Source: Diadema setosum (Eukaryota; Echinodermata; Echinoidea; Diadematoida; Diadematidae). Taken from it: a DNA stretch of 64,000 nt. This document shows positions 44,741 through 57,159 of the stretch, piece after piece. Under the pieces are notes generated by a model. The model did not search any database. It was not told the DNA's origin and saw nothing but the letters and a program-made list of their open reading frames with translations. Location of the stretch: the NCBI RefSeq assembly GCF_964275005.1, contig NC_092692.1, positions 16,517,506 to 16,581,505 of the forward strand, in the 5' to 3' direction. A program made the translations under genes and the position numbers. Each line of letters starts with the position of its first letter. Within the stretch, counting starts at the first letter, position 1.

Positions 44741-45209
44741 CTAGACTGGAGAGTTAATTGTTGCACAGGTATGCGATAGCCATCTGGGCTACAGATTGAT
44801 TACAGGTGTGATGAGAGATGCACAAGTGACAGGGGGTGTCGGGGGATTTTGTGCAACATAACTGACAGAAAATTCAGTGTTTAAACGAAACTGCTGATAA
44901 GATGTTTTTGTGATTATTTTTACTGCATTATTTTATGTATTTTTTACTTTAAGAATGCGTTTAAGTTCTTAGCAACATTTTGCATTAGTACATATACTGT
45001 ACTTTAAATACAATTTTTGTTTATGATTCCTACATATTTCTGATTACTTTTCGAAAGGAATATTTTGTGAATTTTGTAATCATTAGTAGTTTAATGTATT
45101 ATTTTGTAGCTTGAATCTATGTTAGTTTTTGTATGGCACGGATATGCTGAGAAACAGCCTCTGGCCGATGTTAATTCGTCAATCTAAAAGTAATGAATTA
45201 AACAAAATT

Positions 45210-45990
45210 ATTTCACACATTTAAAGGGGATACCTAGTAACCGATCAGTGGGAATTAGTGGGAATGCTGGGGATGATTGTTCCAATCCTTGTGGGATTCA
45301 TTTAAGAGTACATTATACATGTATATCTATTGTTGTGTGAAAACTATTTGCTTCAGAATGGTCTCATATTCAAGTAATGTGCAGTTTAATGTTTCCAGGT
45401 TAGCATGCCTGTACAGTGACGGTGAATCAATGAAGAGATTTTTTTTTGCTTACTCAATACCCGTATTCAAAAAGTACACATACCTTTAAACTCCACAATA
45501 ATTCAGGTTTTCGACTGAATTCAGTCCGAAGACGTCTGTACAGCTGTATTCACAAGTTTGCAGGAACAATTATGATTCTGACTCTCACAGAGCCAACATA
45601 CGACATAATATTTTGATAAATCAAGGACCACACTGACGCAATTACTCTCACACCATGTGAAATAGATGTACATGTATAACCATAGCTTCCAACAGTCAGT
45701 ACTTCTCAGTCATACGGATGTGCACATTTCACAGTACATGTACAATGGTACTGATTTTTAAAAATACGTGTATGAGGTACCTAGGTTGACCTATTGAACC
45801 ACTAAATCGGAAGCTACGTCCATGTTCACAGGCTTTTCAAAAAGTGCATTGTGTACATGTGCGTGTGTGTGTATGATGCTGATATTGAACAAAATTTGAA
45901 TATGGAATATTTGAATATGGAATCCACAAAAAAACACAAAAACAAAACAAAACAAAACAGAAAAACTGTGTGAATACTGTACTCTTGGTC
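45210..45990. other. Intergenic stretch, no gene recognised
   Basis: A 70-codon plus-strand frame at 45277-45489 has no family features. Otherwise unique-looking AT-rich DNA with a short AAAAC repeat near 45935. Confidence 0.5.
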
Positions 45991-46116
45991 ATCTTCAGTA
46001 GTTTAAAACATACAAACACACTGCTATAGCTTCTGACCATCCGAGCATTGAGAATTTAGGGTTTCTGGTACGAACACTGAACTAGGGCTTTCTATAGCTC
46101 AGTCGGTAGAGCACCA

Positions 46117-47291
46117 CAGTCAGTCCGCAGCACCCGATAATTCGCTCGTATTTATTCAAGTCGTATGCAAGCCCGCTCGAGGCTTGCATACGTAATGAGC
46201 TGCGTAAGGGGATTTTGTCCTTGGGCTTTCGGTAACAAAAATACACCTTATATTTAAAAATTTGGTATCAAATTCAAGGAAAATATGTAAGCTATCGTCA
46301 CATGTTACTCAAATTATTGTAAATGAAAAATATCATAGCGTAATTTGAGCTTGAAAAATGATGAAAAAAGTAATTCGTGCAGTACATGTTCAAGACGTCA
46401 AAAGAATGCCAAATTCACCTTGCGTCTCAATGAAAATGCATTATTTGGTAGTCCATCTCTTAATCTTTGTATCCATGTAAATATCTTTACAATTTGTTGC
46501 TTAATCCGGTCAGGAACCAGTAAAATATACATCGATGTCAGGGCTGGTCAGCTTGAAACCGTGCAATCTCAAGAGTAAGCTCCCTCATTGGACAGCGCTT
46601 GCATTCAGCGCTTGCATTCCGTCACGCTGCTACGGTTTCATGCCACGTGTGTGCATAGCGCATGCTTGCATAGGCACGCGTGTAGATTTCTGTGCTTCGG
46701 ACAGAAGCTAGAAGCTAGTGAAGCAGTGGTACAGCGCGCGCTGAAAGCAAGCACTGTCCAATGAGAGAGCTCTTTCGCGCCACTGTACATTTTGTATGGA
46801 GCATACTTCTGGCTTAGGAGTGAATTTTACAGACATTTCAAAACGGAAAAACTAGTATAAATCATGCTTGCGTCTCCTTGACTCCAATATATGACGAGCA
46901 CCTAAGTTTCCTCTCTACGAAAAAGCCAAAATCAGAAACAACAGTTTCTTAATCCGGTCAGGAACCAAAAAAGAATTTTAGACGACAAAATCTTCCGTGA
47001 AAAGCAGGTAAAATTTACGCAAATTCAACTGATTATATCGTCATGATAAGAACCGATATTATACGCAAATTTAGTATCAAAATAAAGATCAAAGTCTGGA
47101 GAACAATTTATCGTGACTTATAACCATGATGAATGTATGTACAAGTCGCTACACTGTGAAAACTATAGCCCTGTCAAACTCTCGCAAAATCTCGCACGAC
47201 GAGACACTTTTCGAACGCAAAGATCGTCAACGAGAGTGCTGAATAAATCTTGCCGGATCGGCTCATTAGCATACGTGCTGCGGTCTGACTG
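46117..47291. mobile_element. 1.18-kb TIR element inserted in the tRNA-like sequence
   Basis: 17-bp inverted ends CAGTCAG(T/A)CCGCAGCAC (46117-46133 and 47275-47291, one mismatch), flanked by ACCA on both sides (46113-46116, 47292-47295). No transposase frame. The interior repeats CTTAATCCGGTCAGGAACCA near 46500 and 46950, has a perfect 12-bp hairpin at 46162-46192, and holds a nested hairpin element. A 4-bp duplication fits several superfamilies, so none is assigned. Confidence 0.85.
46577..46773. mobile_element. Nested hairpin element (about 197 bp)
   Basis: The ends AAGCTCCCTCATTGGACAGC and the complement of AAGAGCTCTCTCATTGGACA form about 35-bp inverted arms (CATTGGACAG(C/T)GCTTGC(A/T)TTCAGCGC). 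It lies inside the 1.18-kb element. Confidence 0.7.
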
Positions 47292-47594
47292 ACCAGGCTA
47301 GCAATCCGGAGGTCTCGGGTTCGAATCCTGATGGAATCTCATTTTCTTTGCTCATTTTTCCACCAATAATCTACATTCACTTCTAGTCAGTTTTCTTCTG
47401 TTTGCGTTGGTTACATACTCAAAAAGCTGCATCACTTCGGTGATCCCTCGCATTTATCCCCAAGTTGAATTATCCTTCGGGTTTATGCCAGCTTTAAGTG
47501 TGCGTGTGTGTGTCACACACAAACACACTGCTACAGCTTCTAACCATCCTAGCATTGAGTATTTAGGGTTTCTGGGAAGAACACTGAACTAGGG

Positions 47595-47667
47595 CTTACT
47601 ATAGCTCAGTCGGTAGAGCACCGGGCTAGCAATCCGGAGGTCTCAGGTTCGAATCCCGATGGAATCC
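47595..47667 (+). tRNA. tRNA-Ala(AGC)-like sequence, probably pseudogene or SINE head
   Basis: D-arm GCTCAGTCGGTAGAGC pairs, the anticodon arm CCGGG-CTAGCAA-TCCGG gives anticodon AGC at 47628-47630, and the B-box GGTTCGAATCC is perfect. The acceptor stem has three mismatches of seven and the T-stem one A-C mismatch, so a working tRNA is doubtful. The same unit occurs at 46088 with shared flanks on both sides, as for a tRNA-derived SINE or a small tandem duplication. Confidence 0.5.
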
Positions 47668-47699
47668 CATTTTCTTTGCTTATTTTTCCACTAGTTTAA

Positions 47700-48690
47700 A
47701 ACATGATACATTTGCACTAGGTGTTACAAAAAACATTCCCCACTTTTGATCCTTAATAGTTCAAAAACTATACATGTATATCAACACTGACACTGATATG
47801 AGCAATAGCTGACAAGTGTACAATTTTGTTGGAGGTAATTTAAAAATGATAGCATAGATCTACAGTTTCATTAAATCCAAGATTTATTTTTAAGTTAGGT
47901 TTCAGATTTTGCTTTCTTTTCAACCCTCTGTACAAAATTTTAATTATGTACAGGGCTCATTAACTATTGGTGTGTATGGGAGTGTTTGGTTAACACCCTG
48001 ACAATGGCCAGGATTGGAATGCTCCATTACATATTCATGAGAAATTCCACTGTCAGTGTCACAGCTAGTCTTCATTCATCCTAAAATGTAGCATATGCAA
48101 GCACAGAAAAACTTATGCTTATTTTCTTCATGTGCATGCATTTTACCCTTTACAATCTACCATGGGGGGGGGGGGGGGGGGGGCGGAATCCCCCCCCCCC
48201 ATGTCTATTGTTCAGGGTCATTGTAAGCACACTCTCACATACACATCATTGGTTCTTGTGTAAAGTTCAATTTTGTACAGAGGGTTCAAATTTGACCAAA
48301 ATCTGGAACTTCACTTTAAAATTAATCATAGATTTAACGAAAACTGATTCATGATGCCATATTCAAATCACTTCCAATTAAACTGCACACTATTTAGCTA
48401 TTACTCATATCAATGAGAGTGTCATCTGATGCATATTTTCAAACTACGTATTACAGATCAAAAGTGGGAAATGTTTTTTGTAACACCTAGTACATATTGA
48501 TATGTAAACTGTACTCAAATCTCAACAGCTGGTGTCACTCCTTTTTGTTTTATATTCCAAGAAATTAATTCAAATACAGCATGTCTTTGTAAGCATGTCT
48601 TTGTGTCAGCAACTAATATACAATGTACTGCAAAAAGCTGTTATTTTTGCAAGGATTTAAATTTTTCAAAATCACTGTAGGGCCACAAAT

Positions 48691-48732
<42 letters not shown>

Positions 48733-49060
48733 AATATTGGGAATGGACAGACATTAGTGCAGCTTTGACAGCCTTGATGTCATATTACAGTACAATAAAC
48801 AACACATCATGAAAATGTCTGTGACCTCCTCAATGGAGAATACATGTGTATCTGTAGACAAAAATAACAGCTTCTACAGAACACTCTTATTACCACTAGA
48901 TAGCGAGTTTTGGACTTCCTGTGGCTGTCCATACAATTCTTTATCTTTCATATAATTTTCAAGTGGGAATTCCAATCGCATTACCAATTCTTTGTATGTT
49001 TCACATCAAGTTATTACACTTGACACACAACAGATTAAGAAGCAATCACACAGTATGTTT
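47700..49060. other. Intergenic stretch downstream of RPL18, no gene recognised
   Basis: Contains a G run followed closely by a C run (48165-48200) that could fold back on itself, and a CA tract (48694-48727). No frame with a recognised product. Confidence 0.5.
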
Positions 49061-49079
49061 CCCAGTATCATGTGTGCTC

Positions 49080-49085
49080 TTTATT
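49080..49085 (-). terminator. RPL18: RPL18 polyadenylation signal
   Basis: AATAAA on the minus strand about 90 bases after the RPL18 stop codon, in the context CACCAATAAAGAGC. It gives the short 3' UTR typical of ribosomal protein genes. Confidence 0.8.
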
Positions 49086-49174
49086 GGTGCTATTCACAAT
49101 GATCCCCTAGCAATGCAGACTGACACTGGAGACTGGATGATGGTGTGGAGGGACCATGGGTATCGATAGCTGAC

Positions 49175-52100
49175 TTAGTTCTTGTAGCCGCAGCGGTTGC
49201 GACGGCCACGGGCTGTCTCGAACTTGCGTCCGTACGAGCGCACGTACGGTCTGAAAGGGGGACAACACAATGGTGACATAAGCAGTTATGAAAATTGAAT
49301 GAAAAATGAATACATGTACATGTATATACAGTGTAGATTCAAGTCTCATGTTGATTAAATAATGAACAGTCAATTATCAGGGACAGAAGAAGAAAATGGT
49401 ATTTTAGCTCAGTTGGATGTTTGTTTTGGTAAAAGATGACGCCTTTATACTGAATATATTTTTACAATCTCTTTTCAACATAGTCAGTCAAACTCATCAA
49501 TCTTGGAAGCTCAAATACTCATGGTTAACAATTCTAAGTGCAGCTTGGAAGACATTTCTTATAAGATTCTTAAGCATAGTGTACTGCCAGAAAATATCAC
49601 TGGGAACCTTGCCAAGTGAATGTCCCACAGGAAGAGAAAGTTACTTTGTTTTATGTTTATCATGACAGCCAACAGCACAAAATATTTCTCACACTACATG
49701 ATATCCAAGAACTTGCATGTAATTGTGGAATCACTGCTTAATAATATGAGGATTTCAGAAAACATTCTTGTTATAAGATGTCCCATTGTATATCTCATGT
49801 AAAATCTTTATCCTGAATGTTTTCAATCATATTTTTTCCTATTTTGACTGACATACTGCAGAGTAAAATAGATGAAAATTCACCCTTGAGTATTCTTTTC
49901 TTGCATGCAATGATTCCTGCTATAGTCCCACATACATTTGTGGTGAACTTTTTTTTTTCTCATAGATATTCTTTCCTTACCTTATCAGTTAATCACAAAT
50001 AAGTTTACACAATGTTAGCACCAAAACCTTCGGAGTAATCTGTCAATCAAAATAGGGCCTATTAAATCAGCCTGAACAGTCTAGTGGCAGACTGTGACAG
50101 AGATTATGTTAACTGTGTTCAAGGTGATCTCCTGAATTACGGGAGGCAAGGTGGGAAAACCAACTGGTAGAATGGACATGATGGACAACTTACGCAGTGG
50201 AGGAGTGTGGAGTTCCTGGAGCCTTGCCAAAGTGTCTGTACACTTCACGGCTTGTGCGACATCCTGCAAAATAATTTGATTAAAAAAATAAAGAAAGAAG
50301 TAAATAAAAATAATGTTCTCACTTGTGTCTGCCATTGTATAAAAAAAAATGGGCATCTTTACCTACAAGCAAGTCTTCATTTGAAATTCATATTTTGGTT
50401 TTACTTTTTTTTATTCTTGCTGCTTAATTGCAGATAATTCTTCATAGGAATGATGAGGCTTTGAGAACATAATCAGCAAAAATCAACATGGAGAGTTATA
50501 TCAACTGGAAAAACATTTAAGTTCAAAAATATCCATGACAGTCAAAGCATTCCACAGCAGTCTACCTGTTCCGAAGTTACCATTTGAAATGTAAGTTCTA
50601 ATGGCTCTGTAGCTACAGTATCCAACCTTCTGCATTCCGGCAAAATTTACAGAAGAGCTCATAGAATTTATAAACTGATCTTCACTGCTGCTCATATGGA
50701 TAATTTCCAGTTCAGAACTACAATTCTCCACAATATTTTTGCAGAGATTTCTGAGAAGTTGTAAGGAAATTAAAAAAAAAAAATCCTTAGTAGTTTCAGT
50801 TTCACATTTTGATATTTCTTACTATGATTACAGCCAACAGTAACTACCCACCTGTGACTATGTATGTGAGAGCATAATCGATCAGAAAACCTTCTGCTTT
50901 CTGAAACATATCTTGATAATTTTGTTATTGAATATTGTACTGTTCATTGGTGAGCAAAGACAGATAAGAGTAATGTAAATGTATACATGTATGTGCAATG
51001 TACAACAAACATATATATATATATATTTTTTTTTTTGTGTGTGTGTGTGTCCCTGTTTTTACAAGATACCCCATATGACAAGGAGATTTCAGTGATCCCC
51101 AGCAACTTTTTACAAGGTTCCCCAGTACTGCTCAACTCTCTGGTGTAGAGTGGTGTAAATTTTTCTCATTTATCCAGTCGAAGTACAATTTGCAGTACGA
51201 GTTCTCTGGCATTACCTTGCATGAGGACAGTGTTCTGTCCCTTTGGAGACTGCAGGGCCAGCTGGTCAAAGGTGATGATCTCCCCTCCGGCCTTGATGAT
51301 GCGGGCACGGGCCCGGGCCGTCACCCTCAGGGCGCAGATCTTGAGCTTGGGGACCTTGTGGATGCGCAGGTCATCCGTCACTGTGCCGACGATGACGGCC
51401 GTCTTCCCCTGCCTGCTCTCGTGCTTCATGTAGCGCACCTGCCCCAAGAAAATATCAAATATAACAAATAAATTAATAGCATTTTTACCCAGAATGTCAT
51501 GAGGGCACACTGTCAGTATGTCAATGTGAGAAGAGTGAAAATGAGCGTATTGGAAATTGTGTATAATAATCTCATTATTTTCACTTAAAAGCTTTAATGG
51601 ATACAATGCCAAATTATTATGTTGTAACAAAATGACAATCACAAATACTATCAAAGGACTAAATTGCAAGAAAGGGGTCATGAAGTCTTTAATAACAGAA
51701 ATGTAGGGCTTCAATGTAATTTCAATGCAGTTTCAATGCTATTATGTTGCAAAGAGATTTATGACTCCAGGCTTTGCAAGCAAGAGATACAAGATGGACA
51801 AAGATGAACAAGAACAAATTGATTGAAGTGCAGTCAATTGGGCTGTGTCTGCCTTGTCATGTACATAATATCTTCCACAAGGATGGCCCCTTTATTTACA
51901 AATACATTGGAGATGAAATTTATCAATCTTGACCACTAACCTTGAGAATGAACCTCATATCCTCTTTGCATAATAAAATAGCACTACATTTCCATTCAAC
52001 ACACAAAATACATTGTAACATACAGAAATGGCTTCATATTAATGGAAGATTGACGACTTTTCACCTATCATTTCAAATGAGAAAAAAAAAAGTGTATTCA

Positions 52101-55100
52101 TTTCTTGCATTCCTTTTGAAGAACATTACATCGGACATTTCTGTGTGAAGTATTGCATGATTACGACACATCTACCACACGTGATGTACAATGTAGTTAC
52201 GTTCTATGACTTCTTAAAAAAACAACAACAAACAAACAAACTCAAAACATCTGACCTATCACCAGTCATTCAAACCGGTAACTATTGACCTATTGAACAT
52301 TCCTACCTGAAGTCAAAATGGGTAACATACAGTATTTTGTGAGATTCAACGACAGACCCGGAAGGATCTTGCCAAAAGTGTTATTAGCACATTTGTGCAT
52401 CATGTGATATACAGTCAACCTTGCTTTGTCGACCTTGCAATAATTGCTAAGTCAAAGGTCTTTTTAAAGGCATAATTTACCATTTGCAGATGAAAGCATT
52501 AGTGCTCTAAAATAGTTCTAAAATGTGAGTTTGGGATAGAAACAACCACTGTCAAAATTTGAATCCGTATAATCGATGTTAAGTGTTGTTGAATACACAA
52601 AATGTGAACAATAGTTATAATAAAAATATTTCCAGACTAAACCGTATACAGTTACGGTTTATTGAGAAAAACCCTGATATCTCCTTATATTTTAGGTTTC
52701 ATTGCAAATATTTCATATGGTAGGATGTTTTATGATACAACAGACCTACACATATGCATCAAATGTGATATCTTGAACATTTATGAAATCACTGCTCCCA
52801 AAGGTAAACTGGACCTTTAAGTTCTCTTCTCTTTATATTCTAGTGATTTTGATCCCTCATACATCCCATTTTCTCTTAAGTTGAAGCTATTTTACAGTCC
52901 ACATAGACTTGACATACCACATGGCAACGTTTACTGTACCTGGGTAAAATGCGGTATAAAATGGGGGGGGGGGGGGGGGAGAAGAAACATAATGCCTCCT
53001 GCTCTATTCACCAGATATTTTGAGGAAAGGAAGCCTTCTTCCTTTTTTTCAAAATTTCAATTCAAATAAACCAATGAAATGTGTGCATTTTCTGACTGCG
53101 GAGTAGAAAAAATAATAATTAGTAGGCAGACCTACAAGTGTTCCACACATGCTATACAAATAAACAACCCTCTCCCCCCCCCCCCCCCCCACATGCTATA
53201 CAAGTATTTACTTACCACACGGGCCAGGGACATGGCAGCGCGGTTGCTGCGGCTCATGAAGAGCCTCTTCATGATGATGGTGTTGAACTTGGCATTGGTT
53301 CTCCTGGCTAGGAACCTGTACAGCTGCAGAAATCATTGGTAGGGAGTAAGCAATACTTTCAACCAATCAGTCATGTTCACAGTGACAGAGTTAAGTCAAT
53401 AGTTAACAGTGCACACTGAACTTTGAAGTGTAGAGTGTATGGAACTGGACAGAGATGGCGTATACTGATCTCCTAGTCGTACATTATACAAGTTACATAG
53501 TGGCGCTAATGTACTTTTGTATCCATGTACTTCAGTATCTCAAAAACCACTGAACCAGATGCAGATTGCACCAAAACCACAGGCTATTTTGAACTTTGCA
53601 ACTACTTAATAGCTGATTTCCATTTACAATGTACTTGTGAATTTGAACTAAATCGGTTGTCGCAAATTGTCGATATCGACCTTTGTGTGTTTCAAGTCAG
53701 CAAACTACATGTACATGTAATCACAATGTATTACAGATAATTTACTTACTTCGTGAATTCTGCTGTTCACCCACCTTTGCCTGCCTTTCGTGCAAGCGTC
53801 CTGCTGCATCCAGCGCAGACAGCGCACAAGTGAATCCGTAACATGATCAGTTTGCTGACAAATTTGAGTACCCACCTACTTCTTTAAATATCAATTATGT
53901 GAAATACATGTAGTAATTCGGAATGTTTGTATGCACTGTATGCACAAGATCAGGTTAGCTCTAGTCTGATTTCACTTTTCTCTTTATGAATGTTTGTCAA
54001 TCAATCAGGTCAAGCCAATCATTTTTTTCTTCTTTTCATCATGGAGAGTGGATATGTGTGTGCTAATACTGCTATAAAACAAACAAAAAAAATCACTGTG
54101 CAAACTTGCAACAATTGATGTCAGATGTGAGATGGATGATAAGTACAAAATGAACATGGGGCCTCACGAGCACCTCATCCCGCAGGCCTCATGAGCCATG
54201 CTCATAGCCATAGGCACAACCACTACAATGTACAGTTTGTATTTAGCTCATGAGGAGGCACTCGAGGCAGGGATCCTTATGTCTGAGCTGGAGCTCCCCT
54301 CTCATGGTGAGAATTCCAACTTCCAAGGACTGTACTAAACTAGACCTTGGACCCTGGAATCTGGATTTATGTACAAGTAGGCCTATAAATTTACTCTCAG
54401 TCTCAAGTCTCTGGTCAAGTCTGGATGAGCAGCAATTTTCATGGCTAATGACCAATGTCAGTGCAGTGATGCCAATTCTCATCTCAATAAACCACACAGC
54501 ATTTAACACAAGTGTATCCAGACATCGGAGGAGCAGAGGAGCAAAGTCAAAGTGATTTTGTAAAATCGGCCCCACCACATACAATGTACCACAGTGCGCG
54601 TGCATCCATGTGTCTATGATGTGCATGGTTACTACGGTACATATTGGTAGACGTACAGTCAGTAGTAGTAGGTTAGGTTAGGGTTGGAGAATCTTCTTTA
54701 CTTAAACTATGGTTAAATTAGTCGAGAGACATAATATTTGGAAATCCGTTTGGTGGGGCCGCATTCACGAGTAGAGTTAGGGGCCTAGACTGTGTTATAC
54801 ATGTACATATACGGAGAAAGCCCCACCGTGCGCTGGCGCTGGGCTGACAATGACAATGAATTTTATTTCTTAAGTTAAAGGCATAATTTACCATTTGTAC
54901 ATGAAACAAAAACTCAGCATCGGTGCTTTAAAATAGTCCTAAAATGCGAGTAAGGGATAGAAACAACCACTGTATAAATTTGAATCCGTATAATCAATGT
55001 TAAGTATTGTGAAATACACAAAAGGTAAACAATAGTTATACAGTTTCCCGACTAAACCATATACAGTTACGGTTTATTGAGAAAAACACTAATCTCCTTA

Positions 55101-56913
55101 TATTTTAGGCTTTATTGCAAAAATTTCATATGGTAGGATGTTTTGTGACACAACAGACCTACACATATGCATCAGATGTGATATCTTGAACATTTTTGAA
55201 ATCACTGCTCCCAAAGGTAAACAGGACCTTTAAAATGGCCCCTCCCGGGGCATGGAATAAATACAATGGATATAAAACACACAATAAAAAAAAACAACTT
55301 TAATCTTTGGCAGTCACAACACATAGGCCCTACACTGTAACGTAATATCGGCAAGATCAAGATTTCAGGTCTAACAACAAATACAGCACACTGTGTCAAC
55401 TGACACACTTGACACTAAAACTGATTCTAGTCAAACTTCGACATAATTATCTTACAAAATCTGGACAAGTTCTTCAACTTTATAATACTCCTACTAGCTA
55501 GACACCCTAAGTAACAGTTACATGTATGGTACAATGTGTAGCCCTACTTTGTACGTGTACATATCGACCACCCTTTTTGAAACCGACCGCGTATACATTG
55601 GCGCACAGAACGCCTAGTACGCACTTCACTGCGCGCAGAGCACATAAAAATGGATTGGCTTTGACCGTTGATGAGGATGGTGTGGGAAAACGCGAAAATT
55701 CACTGTTCATTATTGGTTTTAATCAAGGACAAAATTTCGAATGAATATTTTCACCGAATCGTAATGACAGCACAATGTAATGTCTATGGAAGTTTCTACA
55801 CATGTAAAAGGCTTCTAAAAAGCTTCGTACTACACGGTGTTCAATACAACTCGGTTTGCGTGCATTGTCAATGCAAAAACTGCGGTCGATCTCAATAAGG
55901 AGCTTTACCGCGGGGAGCTGAAACGAGGCCACGCAAGTTCGACGGCGATATTTTTGCACAGAAACTTCGAATCGAAAAGGGAACAACGGCATTTGATAGT
56001 GCTGGATTTTCTCAATCACGTACAAATGTAGGTCAAGTTTTTTACGTGAATTTCTGTGTTAAATATTCTTATCAAGCAAATAAACATTAGGCTGTCGATG
56101 AGTGTAGGTCCAACCATATTTACTTGATATTAATTGATGAAATCTAACGTTCTAGGACATGAGAAATAGATCATCTACATTGTAGGCCTACTTCTTAATT
56201 ATAATGCCCAGATCCCCTACGTGTTTCACTGAAGAAGGGACAAACCAACAAGTAGGCCTAATGAAATTCATCCCCTTGCACCTGCAAATTACATAAAGTA
56301 CATACTGTAATTCGGGCTTACACTATGATGTATAATTCGCGTTGAACGCCACGCAGCGCTAGCTGCATGCATGCTGCACAGAGCAGTGCCCAGCCCAGTG
56401 CATGCAGTGCCAGTGCAGCATGCAGTGGAGTGCGAGTGGGGATGAATTCACGAGTAAACTTTAGACAACACAACAGTCAACAGGAAATTTCGAAAGCCCC
56501 GTAGCAATAGTATTAGTACAGACAGGCAGTGGTGGGGCCCATTTCACGAATATGCTGGAACAAGTAAGTTTTGTATAATTTTAAGCCCACAACCGGGTAT
56601 GTTAATCAGGTATGTTGTACGGTGCATTTTTCTCCAACTTGAATCTCGTATTTATCAGTACATGGGACTATGTAAATGCCACACACGTCTTTGTACACAC
56701 CTTCACGAGCAACCGAAGATAGATATCCTCGCTCTTGGGTTCTGTTCTGCGGACTTTCCGCAGCTTGGAGTGGTCGATATCAATACCCTGCAATACAGAA
56801 CGGAGAAAAAATAATAAATTTTCACAGATTAACGTATTTCTAGTGTATACATTGTCCGATTGCACTGATTTAAAGGGATTTTTTAACGCATAATATCGTA
56901 GGATAAGTACCAT
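49175..56913 (-). CDS. RPL18: 60S ribosomal protein L18 (eL18)
   Basis: Six exons on the minus strand: 56913-56911 (ATG alone), 56787-56701, 53323-53216, 51438-51216, 50263-50194 and 49250-49175, all with AG/GT borders and consistent phase. They add to 188 codons plus stop, the same length as human RPL18. The protein reads [100 protein letters not shown] and ends [11 protein letters not shown]. It is a structural protein of the large ribosomal subunit. Exon 1 carrying only the leader and ATG is the usual layout for this gene. It is transcribed divergently from RRS1. Introns carry two TTAAAGG MITEs. Confidence 0.97.
52464..52820 (+). mobile_element. TTAAAGG-type MITE, copy 3 (RPL18 intron 3)
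   Basis: Begins TTAAAGGCATAATTTACCAT and ends GGTAAACTGGACCTTTAA. About 357 bp and similar throughout to the copies at 43504 and 54875. Confidence 0.88.
53324..56700 (-). other. RPL18 intron 2 (3.4 kb)
   Basis: Besides the MITE at 54875 it holds a GC-richer patch at 56335-56440 with overlapping GCATGCA/TGCAGTGC words. I looked for box C/D snoRNA signatures (UGAUGA with a downstream CUGA) on the sense strand of the RPL18 introns and found none that pair convincingly. Confidence 0.55.
54875..55233 (+). mobile_element. TTAAAGG-type MITE, copy 4 (RPL18 intron 2)
   Basis: Begins TTAAAGGCATAATTTACCAT and ends GGTAAACAGGACCTTTAA. Imperfect inverted ends as in the other copies. Confidence 0.88.
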
Positions 56914-57159
56914 CTTGGCCGAGATTGCCGAAAGAGAACTTTTGATAAAAATCTAGCGCCCTCTACTGGGCATGGCATGTGACATCGCATTGACAACATG
57001 TGAATTGCACACGTGTGTACCACAAGTTCTGTGGTGTGTACGAGCAGTACTTTATGATCTTTGCTCCGTACTATCAGCTCACGTACCACCACTATACTAC
57101 TGAGCCTATTGCAGATCACGTTTCGTCCCTTGCGCTGTACGTAGTGTTGAGCCGCCGTC
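56914..57159. promoter_or_regulatory. Divergent RPL18-RRS1 promoter
   Basis: On the minus strand the RPL18 leader CTCTTTCGGCAATCTCGGCC (start near 56936) begins with C and a pyrimidine run, the 5'TOP signature of translation-machinery mRNAs, and ends AAGATG. On the plus strand the RRS1 ATG lies at 57160 in the context GCCGCCGTCATGG. Less than 225 bp separates the RPL18 start from the RRS1 start codon, so the two genes must share regulatory DNA. An AT-rich TTTTATCAAAAG lies just upstream of the RPL18 start. Confidence 0.8.

Larger units (their letters stand above)
41440..45209 (+). repeat. Duplicated block B (partner 1998-5756)
   Basis: Same order as block A: death-domain exon, 3' flank, LINE relic, trailing DNA. 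Block B has a long TG run at about 43280-43327 where block A has T and C runs, and one extra MITE. The two blocks are separately decayed. Confidence 0.85.
46088..47337 (+). pseudogene. tRNA-Ala-like sequence split by a DNA transposon
   Basis: The 5' half (46088-46116, A-box TAGCTCAGTCGG) and the 3' half (47296-47337, GCTAGCAATCCGG and B-box GGTTCGAATCC) are those of the intact relative at 47595-47667. The split falls in the anticodon stem. Flanking words (GAACACTGAACTAGGGCT before, CATTTTCTTTGCTCATTTTT after) match the second copy, so a longer unit was duplicated. Confidence 0.75.

Noticed and set aside
49394-49420. TTTTAGCTCAGTTGG as a tRNA start in RPL18 intron 5
   Set aside because: No anticodon arm or B-box follows at the right distance.
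49251-56910. Box C/D snoRNAs in RPL18 introns
   Set aside because: UGAUGA-like words (for example the complement of 49490-49496) lack a properly spaced CUGA box and terminal stem.
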